64,000 nt of DNA from Selaginella tamariscina (lineage: Eukaryota > Streptophyta > Lycopodiopsida > Selaginellales > Selaginellaceae). This document shows, one piece after another, positions 48,480-60,429 of the stretch (position 1 is the first letter of the stretch; every line of letters starts with the position of its first letter). The translations under genes and the position numbers were made by a program. Where the stretch lies: NCBI GenBank assembly GCA_003024785.1, contig PUQB01000299.1, positions 211,597-275,596 of the forward strand, given 5' to 3'. Under the pieces are notes generated by a model, which ran no database searches, was not told the origin of the DNA, and saw only the letters and a program-made list of their open reading frames with translations.

Positions 48480-51400
48480 CTGTCATACGGTGAGCCACAC
48501 AATCCATAACGTGATTATAGATGGGGATCTAGCGTAAACATCACGTTGGCAGAACTCCATTAAGAGTTAGGGATGCCACCCCCGTAGCCCTCACCTTCCT
48601 CATATGTATGGCGAACCAAGCCAATGTGGTGCCCAAGGGCATCATGAGGAAGGTAGAGATTAGGATTTAAAGAGTCAAGTTTCTGATAAATATGGTCATC
48701 CTCGACATGCATGCAAAAGTAGGATTTGACTTACTCTTGGGTTGGCCATGGCTCAGAGGTGCGAGGGTACAACATGACTAGAAGAATCAGCAGGTCTGTT
48801 TCCTTGCCAATGGAGGACTAATATTTGTTATTACGAAACAGGTCTGGGCACCACCATCAAAATCCCGACCCCAGGAGTACCACCTCTCAGACTAGAGCGA
48901 GGGGTTGGACGATGAGGAAAAAGCAACTATCCTGACATGCTTGCTAGACCTATTCGTCGTAGGAGAGGTAGACCCTGGCAGGAAGTACGGGAGTCCGCCG
49001 CCATGTACTTAATGATTCGGCTAGAGGACGGAGCAAAACCTTAGAAGCACAAATCTTGAGGTGGCCCGTCTTGTGGAAGGAAATGCGGAGTGTTGCCCTG
49101 CCTACCCAAGAAGAGTATTGTGACAAGCCAATGCATGGGTGGAACATGACACTATAAATGGTGATCAAGCAGGTCAACATAGGCACCGACGAAGACCCCG
49201 GCTTGTGATTGTCAATGCCCACATAGGCTCAAAATTAAGAGAGCAGGTTGCCGACTGCCTCCATAGGCATATGGAAGTGTTCGCCTGGACCTATCACGAC
49301 CTAAGGGGAGTACCACTAGAGTTGTGCTAGCACATAATTAAGTTAAAACCCGACATCTAACCTAGCCACCAACAACGGTATTGCATCAACCCGAACTACG
49401 CCCGAAAGGCCAAACAGAAGATTGACAAGTGGCTAGAAGCGGACTTCGTCTACCCTATCGAGAACCCAGAATGGCTTTCACCAATTGTCATCGTAAGGCG
49501 GCTGAGAATCTGCATAGACTATTGGTGACTGAATGCCACCATAGAGAAGGACACGTTCCCATCGTATTTACGGAGGCCATCTTAGAAGATGTAGCAAGAT
49601 GAGATGTACTCGTTCATGGACAGCTTCAGCGGGTACAACCAAGTGACGATCATAGTGGAAGACTGAGCCAAGACTGCGTTCATCATGGATTGGGGAGCTG
49701 TGCATTTAGGGTCATGCCATTCAGACTCTGCAATGCCCTGGCTGCATTCTAGAGATTGGTCCAGTGTATATTTCCGAACAACCTCACAGACTTTGTCTAG
49801 GCATTCTTGGACGACTTCACAACTTATGGACCAGCAGAGGACCACATAACAAGCCTGGAATGGGTGTTCCGGTGCTACTAGGAATACGGAATATCTCTTA
49901 ACCCTTCAAAATGTGTATTTGGCATAACCACAGGGAAACTATTAGGACACATAATCTCCAAGGAGGGCATCACTGTGGACCCAGGATCGGTATGAGCACT
50001 AGCCAAAATGCCACCCCCATAGAATGTCACGGAGCTCCGACAGTTCCTAGGGAAGGCATGGTTCTACCACAAGTTCATCCAACAGTACGCTAATAGGGCC
50101 CAACCAATAACTGAATTACTCACTAAGGAGACGCCTTACAAATTGACCGCCAACCGTCAAGCAGCCTTCAAGGACATCAAGTGCCAACTAGTAGAAGCAC
50201 CTATTCTCATCCCACCAAATTGGAATCAATAGTTCCACTTGTAGACAGATGGTTCCAGTGTAATAGCAGGTGCAGTTTTGTCCCAAGAGAATGACGAGTG
50301 GATGTTCCGACCCATAGCATACGGAAGCCGGCTCATGACACCGGCCAAACGAAACTACTCGGCGACCAATAAAGAGTGCATGGCAGTCATCTATGGAGTA
50401 TCTAAGGTTTACCACTACCTCCTGGGTAACCACTTCATGCTGATTGTGGATCATCACGCCCTACTCTACCTCATTAACCACAGCTCACTGGGCAGCTGGC
50501 ATGGTGGATCCTCCTCCTACATGAGTTGAGTTCACCGTGGTCCATCAGGCTGGTAAACTGCATGTATCACCAGATCGATAATGAACGGCAACGGCCCGAA
50601 GCCACACCCTTGCTTGACATATCAGACGCCGACCTCTTCAAAGCAACTGTTGAACATGGCACCCCATCGCGAACCACCGAGCTGGCAGCCGGCACATACA
50701 TCCCAGTATGGCAGCAACCAATACGGTGCTACCTCGCCAATGGGTTGAGTGGTCTCTCAGGAATATTGGCTACACACAGGCAAAGCCTCGCTCGAAGGGC
50801 TAATTGGGGATCAGCTATACAAGCGGGGAGAGATGACATACTTCTTAGATGTCCCATGGCATGGGAAATCCCCAAGATTGTCACACAGTCCATGCAGGAC
50901 CAAGGGCAAGACACTTTAGGGGGGGCAAATCGGCCAGGAAAATCCTATAGATAGAACTTTGGTGGCCGACGATCTTTCAAGACGCCACCAAGGCAACAAG
51001 GAGCTACATCGATTGTCAACGGATAGGCAAACCCATGATGGGCCAAGGCATGAAGTACCACCCCTCAATAGGAGAATGGTGGTGTTTAAGAAGTGAGGCC
51101 TAGACTTCGTGGGTCCAATCAACCCAAGGGCCCACACGACACACTCTAGGTACTTCATGGTGGCAACAGACTATGCCACAAAGTGGGTAGAGGTGAAGGC
51201 ACTTAGGGAGGCAACAAAAGGGTAGACAGCAAGGTTTATCTATACAAACATCTTGACAAGGTTTGGTTGCCCACTAGAGTTAGTATCAGACCATGGGAGC
51301 CACTTCATCAATAAGATTGTTCGGGAATTGGTACGCACGTTCATTATCAAGCATCATACATCAATAGCCTACTACCCACAGGGGAGGAAGCTCTGCCATA

Positions 51401-51930
51401 GTGAACCCAGGCAATGGGAGGAAATGTTACCATCTGTGTTATGGGGATACTGGACAACATTTGAAACCGCAACGCCTTTCCATCTAGCCTATGGCATGGA
51501 GGCCATCATGCCATATGAATTCACCATACCCAACTTATGGACAAGCCTAGATCACAGGATCATGGATGAATCGGCGGTTACACGGAGAAGATTGGAGCAA
51601 CTGGAACAGTTGGATGAGGATTGATTCCTAGTATAGTTGACGAGAGAGAACCGCTAACAACAAACCAAATGACCCAAGGACATGAAAAAAAAACTCAAGA
51701 AGTACGAGCTGAGGCAGTGGTCTAGTGTACAAGAAGCCGCAATTACTCCGAAAGGGCAAGTTTCGGCCAGGATGGAAAGAACCATATAAGGTACTTGAGA
51801 CCTTCAACAATGGTACGGTGCTACTAGGAGCCAATGGGCAGTTGTTACGACATAAGGTCAACAAAAATCACCTCAAGTTGTACATTCACCCGGCTGAAGC
51901 CCCACTCAGAAGGACCGAACGAAGAAGGTG
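48480..51930 (+). pseudogene. Pol of Gypsy family A (protease end, RT, RNase H, integrase), degraded
   Basis: Protease end: SHTIHNVIIDGDLA then ILDMHAKVGFDLLLGWPWL. RT N-terminus: DCLHRHMEVFAWTYHDLRGV (about 49,250-49,310), then KQKIDKWLEADFVYPIENPE and ICIDYW, after which stops become dense. RNase H: RPIAYGSRLMTPAKRNYSAT and VYHYLLGNHFMLIVDHHALL (about 50,307-50,470). Integrase: FWWPTIF-type block and SYIDCQRIGKPMM near 50,960-51,035, then FGCPLELVSDHGSHFINKIV (about 51,259-51,318) and FHLAYGMEAIMPYEF. The C-terminal tail at 51,725-51,930 has GPNGQLLRHKVNKNHLKLYI-like sequence. Not functional as read. Confidence 0.83.
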
Positions 51931-54142
51931 AACCCCACGGAATGTCGGCGCAAAGGCGTGGTCAAAGCAGCTGCATTGAGGGCCAAAGGAAGGGGCACCC
52001 AACGGAGGAGCTGGTATCCTAGTGCTTCACATGTGGCCAACTCACAGGGTCCATGGTCCACGAGGGTGGACCACACACATGAGCACCTAATAATGGCAAG
52101 CAACGCCATTAATACCTTGTTACGGCACTCACCGATCACATTAGATGAGGTTGGCTGCCACATCAAAATCATCCTAATAGAGACAACAGGGGTAAACAAG
52201 GGCACACCCCGCTCACACCCTCGCAGGATAGTTCGACTACTCCTTAGCATCAGGATGATAAAATGAACCAAGTGTAACAAGCCGATACTCCAAGTACTGT
52301 ATGAGGCCATGAGTGATCACGGAGCTTGTGGCACCTAGATTTTCCAAGTTTAAGGAATTGATTGACCAACCCGACGTTCGACGGGTCCAAAAATCGATGC
52401 GGTTGTTCGGGCTCTATGATGTCCGTGGGGAGAAGTGGAGAGGCTAGAATTGTTGAGCGAGCATGCCAACTCATCCAGATGGCACAGCTGGAGACGGGGA
52501 AGACCAAGCTAGCGGACATCTGGTTCCAATTGGGTGGCTGGTATTTTTTGCATCAACTTGAACCAGCTGGCAGCCGTGTTCGGACTACCAAAGGACGGCA
52601 TACCCCTGGAAGAGCTACAAGACCCCAAACACTAATAGTTTCATGCTAATCAAGATGAGATAGCACTGTCCAGGCTCACTATACAAGAAGGAGAGGACGT
52701 GGATGAGTTCTTGGCGCTCATAGCCTTCATGTTCACTAGAAGAACGGAGAGGCGTGTTGCCACTTAACTGGCAAATGCTCTATGTAGCACCTAGAAAGGA
52801 GTTGCCATGGATTGGGCGGACTGCCTTAGGCACTACATGATCTCGACCCTGACCCAAGGCATTAATGGGATTTGGAAGGGGTCAGAACGGAGGCTCACCA
52901 CAGCCGGCCACCTCAATGTAATGCTCTCTTGGATTATTAGTCGAGTCCTAGCTCCCCTGCCAGCATAGCTCCCATCGAACGGGAAGTAGTTGGCCACACC
53001 GGAGTCATCATGAAAACGGGCAAGAGGAGACTCCCGCCAGAACATGCTGGGGGAAGGAGACCGTGGGAAAAGGAGCAGAGGCCCCAGTCAAGGGGTCGAT
53101 ACCGGTAGTTCCCTAGCGGAAGGCCCCGAAATACCATAAGACCTGGCATAGGGACCACAGGGTGCGGGGGAGCACCCGATTGGCCCATCACAGGCAGCCA
53201 ACCCAGTCGGCAAAGAGGAGGACAAAGTGATGTGTTGGGTGAGACTTACCAACACTACCATGTCAATGGGCAATGGGCCACCCCGGCTGATCTCAAACTA
53301 GCCAAGGCCTTCAATTGGATCAGGAAGGCAGTGGCAATGTACAATGACTTAGACCTCCCCGAAGTATCCACAGAGCACGATGTCATAATAAAGAAGCTCA
53401 CGGACCGCTGCCAGACTACTCAAAAGGAAGCCAAGGGGTATGTAGAACAACTTCTTTAAGGAGTTCAACTATGGGAGACTGTGGAGGAAGCAAGCAGAAT
53501 AGACATGCCAACAGCTAGCCAACAGCTTGGACCAACTATAGGGCAAGTACAATGGCCTCCAACAGCTCCATGATCAACTCGGACAGGACCATGAGTGGGC
53601 ACAGCGGAAAGGGAACAGTAAGCTTTCGAGCTTGGCACTGAGCTCAAGTGACGGGAGGTAGAGCTCATGAAGCCCAATAAGAGTTGGCAACAGCCAAGGA
53701 AGAATTGCACTAGCAACCAGTCTCGCAGAAGTCAAAGCCACTCTCACGTCCTCCTTGGCAAAGCCCATGCTAGAGGCACAATGGGTAATAGTCCCGCTCC
53801 AGCCAAGTGAGGAACGTGGACCTGTCAAGGCCTTGCAGGACCCACCATGGAGTTAGAGGTACACACCCAGTTACAAGCCAACTCCTCGCAGTAAGGGAAT
53901 AGGAGTTATAACTCTCACAAGAGCGAATGCGGGAGATGGAGGTCTAGTTTAAGCAAATCCAGGAGTAACAGGTAGGGTTTGAGGCAAGGCTACAGAGGGC
54001 GAGCGCTACGGATGGGACCATCGTGGCCTTGAAGCTGAAATTGACCATTATAGAGAGTGAGATCACCATATACCGCCAGCACTATGGGGTCGATGGCTAA
54101 GAGCATGGCTCGAGGACGTGCCAATGAATAAGTCTGGGCATT
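51931..54142 (+). other. Post-integrase region of family A
   Basis: About 2.2 kb between the end of integrase and the 3' LTR, unusually long for a Gypsy element. The plus strand has broken but protein-like stretches, for example NQLAAVFGLPKDGIPLEELQ (about 52,566-52,625), IQEGEDVDEFLALIAFMFTR (about 52,680-52,740) and a frame at 53,232-53,459 with AKAFNWIRKAVAMYNDLDLP. The 53.6-54.1 kb part reads as Glu/Gln-rich, coiled-coil-like sequence with stops. This may be an additional 3' reading frame, as some plant Gypsy lineages have, or an older insertion. I cannot name a domain. Confidence 0.5.
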
Positions 54143-54817
54143 TGGTTGACAGTGGTTTGACCACCATCAAACCGCGAATGAGCGACGGGACGGAGCGGCC
54201 AGGTGGGAGAGGTACAACAAGTACTAACTGACAACGACAACTGTCAGGCGGTGCTTATCACAAGCATAGATCTGATCGTTCGGATCAACTACCAAGGTAC
54301 TCGGGACAACATGTGTGTGGGAGGCACATAAATGCTACAGGCAGGACATTGTCACAGGGTGGTTGACCAATGACAGAGTGCCACCTGGAACTAGGATGAA
54401 GCATTGGCCAACCCATTATATAAGCTAGTAATGAGTCGGGGTCCTTCTAGTCCATCTTCTTCTTTGTATCTTGCTCCACTTTCTCTAGGGGGCCACATTG
54501 TATCCGGACAGGTAATATATGTATATCTCTAGATTCCTTTTGTCCCCGCCTCTCCCGATTACTCTCCTCTTGTTTGCTCCCATTCCAATGCTATACTAAC
54601 AAGGGGGCAATAGCACTGCACATAGTGGAACTCCTACCCACCTATACACAACCCCATGGCATTTGGGTAGAGGCCATTACATCACCTTCCAGTGCTCCGA
54701 GGTAAAGGCTGGCTCATCAGTGTGGACCACCAAGACTAGACATTGGTAACAGTGTCTTGGCGACCACCAAGGCTTTGAAAGTCACCCCACATTTAACATG
54801 CAAGTCCCCAACGACCA
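54143..54817 (+). repeat. 3' LTR of Gypsy family A
   Basis: 675 bp, starting TGGTTGACAGTGG and ending CCCCAACGACCA, homologous throughout to 10,492-11,167. A TATATAAG box lies at about 54,417-54,424. Identity with the solo LTR is moderate, with many point differences, so the two insertions are not recent sisters. Confidence 0.88.
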
Positions 54818-55402
54818 ATCCTTGACGTGGAAAAGGATTTTTAATATCAAGAAAGGATATTGTTAAGGATATGAATCTTATGTTTTAGGTCGGTTGTGAA
54901 AAGAAGTGTTCCTTCTAATTACTTTACTGTGGTATTCAAAAACATGTGGAAAAAGTTTTTAAGGACTATTTGACCCTTGGTTTATTGCAAAATATACAAA
55001 TTTGACATCATGAATTTTTTACATGAAGAAGGGTTTTATGTTTGTACAGTGTCTATTTCTTCTGTTCAAACACTTACTAAATTGCCCCATAAGCATCATG
55101 TTGAATATATCAATTACACTCCTTCACCTTTAGACACGTCCCAACAATGAAAGAGGCCAAATAAATTAGAAGTATTAGACACGTCCCAACAATGAAAAAG
55201 GCCAAATAAATTAGAAGAAGTATTAGACAAGACAAGAGAACATTGCATATATGGAAATTTGATTAAGGACGAGATAATTAATCACAAGGTAAGGGATCGC
55301 TTGAGTAAGTATTCCATTTGTCCACTCCCATGTCGAAGTCAGTAAAATTTAAAGATTTTAAAAAGAATATCTTTCAAATATTTTGTACGGTCACACAATT
55401 CA
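54818..55402. other. Spacer with a 45-bp tandem duplication and a possible gag relic
   Basis: Two copies of a ~45-49-bp unit with TTAGACACGTCCCAACAATG lie at about 55,128-55,210. Broken plus-strand codons near 55,215-55,290 (CIYGNLIKDEIINHKVRDRL) look a little like a retroelement gag segment, but the match is too short to classify. It ends at the left target duplication of the next element. Confidence 0.4.
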
Positions 55403-55410
55403 AATGTGTA

Positions 55411-55580
55411 GGGGTCTCGGTGAAAAGGAGGCTCCGGCTCATGAGGCTTCATATTATTCTAGTATATTCGTGGATATTCTAGGGTTATTCTAGCATATTC
55501 TAGAATATTCTTAAGAATATTCTATAATATATAAGTTTTTTTAATATGCCGACTGGCTTAATATGCCGATTGGCTTAATA
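55411..55580 (+). repeat. Left terminal/subterminal region of the MULE
   Basis: Terminal GGGGTCTCGG, then GGAGGCTCCGG, then at 55,452-55,535 a run of near-palindromic TATTCTAG and GAATATTC words (including TAGAATATTCTTAAGAATAT), then TGCCGACTGG (55,547-55,556) and TGCCGATTGG (55,564-55,573). The same word types in the same order from the outside inwards occur at the right end. These are good candidates for transposase-binding sites. Confidence 0.7.
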
Positions 55581-55673
55581 AAGCATTATCCTAAACCCTA
55601 AACCATTTATCCTTGTAGCACCGGTGGGTCATGAACTTTGCTGCAATTCACCAGCAAACGGTGGACCTCCATC

Positions 55674-58600
55674 TCACTGAGCGATCGCCTTTGTAGAAAA
55701 TATGTGACGTCCGGGTTCAAGCCAAGCACACGGCTGTAGACGAAGTACATGTGTACACATGGGCTCCAACTTTTGCTCTTTCTGAAATGTAGAACAACTG
55801 CATGAAGGATAAGTATTAATAGTCACCTTTGCAGAGTCATTTCCTGCCGACACAACGAAAGCCTCCTTCCGTCCTCTAGCTGTCACTTCAACATTTCGCA
55901 CACAACCTAAAAACGTCTTGGCCTTGCGGAAATTCTTCTCTTGTTCCTTAGACATTTTTGTTGGAGTCCGAACCATACGTCCTTCGAAAGGTGGAATTGT
56001 TGTAGATCCAGCTCCACGTGGTGGCGATGGTGTTTTGTCCTTCTGACCCTCATCTACTCTTCCTGCCATCCCCTGTAAACCTTCCAGAACAAAGCCTGCA
56101 TCCTGTAGTTCTCTGACCTCCTCACTTGTCAGCTTCGTTTCCTTGAGCACAGGCCAAACCGTTGGTGGTGTTGGAATACGTGACCGAAGAATTTTGCCGT
56201 TTGGCCGCGTGAAACACCCTGAATCTTTTGGGCAGAACCACATCATCTGTTGTACATACTCCTCATTCCCCAAGGCATCAATGTACATTCGTTTTCCATA
56301 GAATCCTGGTGCTGGCACTCTGCTTGGATAACCGATTGGTTTTCCACACAGAGCAGTTCCTTCCTGATTCATCCCCAAACACTTAACCTTACTGGATGCT
56401 CCGATTCGTCTGATGGCCCACTCTGTTTGAGCAATCTCTCTCTCCGAAACCTCTTCGAACCTTAACCTCTTTCTCCTGTTGTTTTGGACCACCCGCTCTG
56501 TGTACTCTACATCATGTCTGTGTGAACGTCGAGCATCAGACTGTTCTGTTCCTGTGACTGTTCTCCTAACAGTTTGCACTCGAACGTTAGTGGTACACGT
56601 GAACTCCGGGCTGGTCAAGTGTTCCTCGCCTTCCACCAGATTAATAATTGTTGATGGAGATACACTTTTCCCCTCAGAGAGTTTGCGTTGCACTCGTTTC
56701 AACAGAGTTTCCTTCGAAGGCCCTGACCCTGTATACCTCCCTTCTATTGCCGCTTTCACCTTCGCACTCTGCATAACTGCATCGGTGAGGTCTAACATTG
56801 TCGCCTCCAGCAGTGGTACTCTTTTGGCCAATCTTGCTCTTCTTGCTCTCGCGTGAATCACTTCAGCATTGTTTGTAGTTGGAACGCTCGCGAGTCCTTC
56901 TTCTGTCATGTCTCCCAGTTCCGCCATGGAGATGTGGTCCTCATGCCTGATCCACCAAGACAGCCATGTCTTCAAAGCTCGAATGTTTGACGCTCGTCCT
57001 TCCCAAAAGACTCGAGAATTGCCAGTTGTTCTTTCTTAGATTGTTCATTCAGTGCTGCAGGCCAGGCACGAGCAAGCTTCATGTGTTCTTCGCGATGTTC
57101 TTCTGCGATCCATTTCTTTGTCACCTGACGCACAGATTGCATAAAGTGAAACAGACAGCTTCTTTCCCTCCCTTTCATCTTTGCTCCGTTGTTGAATACT
57201 TGGCGCAAGGCTATCCATATCGCTCCAGCCTCATCCGACATGAAACCAGCAAAGTTGACATTCTCCAAACCCTGCTTCTTACAAACCTCTAGCATTGTGT
57301 TCAAGAACTTCAGCACTGCAACATTATCTTCGCGGCACATATCTGCGTAAGCTATAGTCACCATGGATCTGACACTGCAAGAGAGCGTTAGATAACGAAG
57401 ATTAGAAAGTGTTATGAAGAGTTTTACAACTTACAATGGGTCATAAAGGTGTATTCCAATTGTCGCCCAGTCTGGTATGCGGTGCGTGTGGTCCAGAACA
57501 ACCCATTGATCATGAAGGTCTCCTCCACTTTGACACCTTCTGATGTACTCAACTCCTGAACCCGGTCCCTCAACTGTCATTTTGAAGATCAGAGGCTGCT
57601 CCTCAGCACCATGCAGTTCCATCCCTGGAACATGTATGACGTGAATGAAAGGTATTGGCAGCTTTGTCTTCAGCTCCAGAAGACCCTCGTAACCCTCTCT
57701 AAAGTGTGTCTCCTTCTGTCTTGATTGTGTAATCCAGTCCCGAGTCCTAAAGAAAAGGTCACGTCAGTGTGTAGAGATCTAAAAAAAATACCTTCGATGG
57801 TTTGTTAGAGGTTCAAGTTTTGAGAGTAAACCAGTGTACGAGACTTCTCCTTCTTCCTTGAAAAGTTCTTCAAAGATGAGCTCACGCGCGGCTTGAAACT
57901 CAATCACTCGTTGATTGGTTCGCGGACTGCTCTTTACCACGTTGCTGACACTAGATCTGGCTCGCTGAACGTTTGAAGCTGACACTGAGGGGCTGACTGG
58001 ATGCTGATGAACACCTCTGTGAATGAACAACCTTGTAAAAGAAATGTCGTCTGGCAGAATGTAGTACACATAAGCCGGACAAGTGTGCACCAGCAATGGC
58101 TCCTCTCCACAATGCTTACATTTTATGCCTATTACTTTGCCTGTCTCAGTTGTCTTTGCCTTCTCCACAGCACCCTTGAAGTGACATTCATTTGCTTTCT
58201 TCTCAAAAGCCAAGTAGGGGCAAGTAGGATTGATGCATTGGAGATGTCCGACACATGAACTTCGACTGACTCGCGCCGGAACATGCCAGTGTGTTGTGCT
58301 CGGGTGTGTCCAATGGTAGCAGCCATCCTTGCGATTCATCCCCGAGTACTTCTCTGTGCTTTCTGTCTTAGGGGGAAGTTCGAAAATGACATTTCCATTG
58401 TATATCTGCGGTAGTTCAGAGACTCGTTTAACTTCAGACGAACCAATGAGATCCTTCCCTATCCTACATTTGTCTGCTCTTAGAAGACACACCAGCATGG
58501 ATTCCTCACGCTCCTCTGTCCGCAACCTGAACAACGGGCCCTTTGCCGGGCACAATGTGTAAAAGACAAACTGGTTTGATGCATTGCCTTCTGGTAACAA

Positions 58601-58771
58601 CTCCACATCTTCTCCAGAACTCGCAGAAACTGACATCAATTGAACCACATGTATACTGAACCAACAAGGAATGTTGAAAGCAATGTGAAGATCATGTTCA
58701 AACACAAAAGCATTTCCATCTTCATCGACTGGGAAATCTTTGTCAATGCCTTCATAGGTAACTCTGGCCAT
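55674..58771 (-). CDS. Mutator-like transposase with zinc-binding N-terminus and C-terminal SWIM finger, 3 exons
   Basis: A DDE transposase for the element it lies in. Exons on the minus strand: 58,771-57,791, 57,746-57,435, 57,374-55,674; about 1,000 residues. The N-terminal third (residues ~165-260) has Cys/His blocks CVGHLQCINPTCPYL, IGIKCKHCGEEPLLVHTC and FIHRGVHQHP, resembling a DNA-binding zinc domain of the WRKY-GCM1/FLYWCH kind. The core has WVVLDHTHRIPDW (first Asp, ~409), FAGFMSDEAGAIWIALRQVF (second Asp, ~475) and SCLFHFMQSV, the CxxH-type block of MULEs. The C-terminus has the SWIM finger SCSCSTFQKEQKLEPMCTH (CXC...CXH, ~956). Introns are short (44 and 60 nt). One 1-nt shift is needed near 56,975-57,000 (before NIRALKTWLSWW). 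It diverges from the methyltransferase gene. Confidence 0.83.
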
Positions 58772-59233
58772 GACAACGCAAGGAGAAAGCTCGGTGGTTT
58801 AGGAAAGCAAAGCAAAAGATTAAACACACTTTCCCTCGCCAAAAAAAATTACAATCGTTAACAATAAACGTGAATACACGTTTGTATATAATTAATTCTA
58901 TTGCCCAGTTCACAGTGTTCTTAATGATGTCCTCTCTAGTATCACCGATTTAATTTAATTTCTACCTTTTATGATTTGAAATATCTTCACATTTACCAAT
59001 TATTCACATATTTTAAAATAAACCCTAAATATTAATGTCACATTTATTCCGTAGGGTTCACTGTTTTCATTGCGGCTAGGGTTTTTTGGTAGATAGGGTT
59101 TACTGTTTCCATTGCGGCTAGGGTTCTTTCAATCTCAGATCTGTTTCCACTGCGGTAGATCCAGAGGGTTTCTTTAATCTCAGATCTCAGAGTTACGGTT
59201 TCCACTGCGGCGCCATCCATTTCGACTCGATTC
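58772..59233. promoter_or_regulatory. Divergent intergenic region of the MULE
   Basis: Between the transposase start codon and the leader array. The first part is AT-rich. From 59,050 to 59,210 a ~50-bp unit with ACTGTTTCCATTGCGGCTAG recurs about four times with increasing divergence, some copies with AATCTCAGATCT. By position it should contain promoters for both genes; no TATA box is obvious on the plus side. Confidence 0.5.
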
Positions 59234-60353
59234 GTGCAGCGCCCAAGTATACAATGGAGATTTCTGTGCCGATTTAGATTCTCGGCACCATCCTGCTCAG
59301 CCGGCGGCCACAAGGTATGTGTAATTTCTGTATTTTATGATTTGCTGCTCAAGTATTTCTTTTTCCAGAGATATAGGGTCTTCTTATTTGTGCCGACTGA
59401 GAGCAACGGCACCATCCTGGTTCAGTCGGCAAACACAAGGTATCGTCGATTTATTTATTTTTTTCCTTGCGGCTCAAGTATACGTGTCACAATGTTTTTT
59501 TTCAGAGTTAATGGGTCTTTCCATTTGTGCCGACTGAGAGTGACGGCACCATCCTGGTTCAGTCGGCAAAAACAAGGTATTTTCGATTTTTTTTTTTTGC
59601 TTTCTGGCTCAAGTATTCGTATCACAAGGTTTTTTTTTCAGAGTTAATGGGTCTTCCCATTTGTGCCGACTGAGAGTGACGGCACCATCCTAGTTCAGTC
59701 GGCAGCCACAAGGTATTTCGATTATTTATTTTTTGCTTTCTGGATCAGTATTCGTATCACATTGTTTTTTTTCAGAGTTAATGTGTCTTCTCATTTGTGC
59801 CGACTGAGAGTGACGGCACCATCCTTCTTCAGTCGGCAGCCACAAGGTATTTGATTATTTATTTTTTGCTTTGGCTCAAGTATCGTATACAATTGTTTTT
59901 TTTCAGAGTTAAGTGTCTTCCATTTGTGCCGACTGAGAGTGACGGCACCATCCTTCTTCAGTCGGCAGCCACAAGGTATTTTGAATTGTTTTTATATTTT
60001 GCTCTGCGGCTCAAGTATCCGTATAACAATGTTTTTTTTCAGAGTTATAGTGTCTTCCCATTTGTGCCGACTGAGAGTGACGGCACCATCCTTCTTCAGT
60101 CGGCAGCCACAAGGTATTTTGAATTAGTTTTTTTTTTCTTTGCGTCTCAAGTATTTCTTTTAAAACAGTTAATGGGTCTTCCCATTTGTGCCGTCTGAGA
60201 GGGACGGCACCATCCTATCTCAGTCGGCACCATTATCTCTTCTGTGCCGTCTGACAGAGTCGGCAAACTATCTCAGTCGGCAGGTTTTTTCTTCTACATC
60301 TCTCTGCCGACTGAGAGGGTCGGCAGCATCTAGCTTGAGTCGGCAGCCACAAG
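59234..60353 (+). repeat. Tandem array of mini-exon-like hairpin units (5' leader of the methyltransferase gene)
   Basis: After a first unit ending CCACAAG/GTATGT at 59,314, seven further units follow at 59,369-59,439, 59,506-59,576, 59,642-59,712, 59,776-59,846, 59,907-59,975, 60,043-60,113 and 60,169-60,353. Each is preceded by a T-tract and CAG and followed by AAG/GTAT or AAG/GTTAG, with spacers of 54-67 nt. Each unit carries the inverted pair TGCCGACTGA...TCAGTCGGCA around a conserved GACGGCACCATCC (for example 59,664-59,673 with 59,695-59,704); the last unit has three such hairpins. Units contain upstream ATGs (AATGGGTC) and have mostly 71 nt, so they are not multiples of three. The next acceptor (CAG, 60,417-60,419) leads into the exon with the start codon at 60,430. 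Confidence 0.82.
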
Positions 60354-60429
60354 GTTAGTCATCTTTGTTTGTTTTTTTATTTTTCTCCTCATCAATTGAC
60401 TTGTGTGTTTACTTTCCAGAGTTCCCAAA

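Larger units (their letters stand above)
48436..54817 (+). mobile_element. Ty3/Gypsy family A, second copy, truncated at its 5' end
   Basis: Runs from within the protease region (about 48.48 kb) through RT, RNase H and integrase to an extra ~2.2-kb region and a 3' LTR (54,143-54,817). No 5' LTR or gag is present on its left side, where the next older sequence is the spacer after family C. Its protease region matches the left end of the minus-strand copy at 7.6-8.5 kb, and its LTR matches the solo LTR, so both copies are one family. Frequent stop codons, many where TGG, CAG or CGA would be expected, suggest decay by C-to-T change at methylated sites. Confidence 0.85.

Noticed and set aside
56250..57292. 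Plus-strand open frames in the transposase
   Set aside because: Shadows of the minus-strand MULE transposase; no motifs.
59369..60353. CRISPR-like array
   Set aside because: Regular repeats with spacers, but the conserved block is ~70 nt with splice-like borders and the 'spacers' are similar T-rich sequences in a plant nuclear element; no cas genes.
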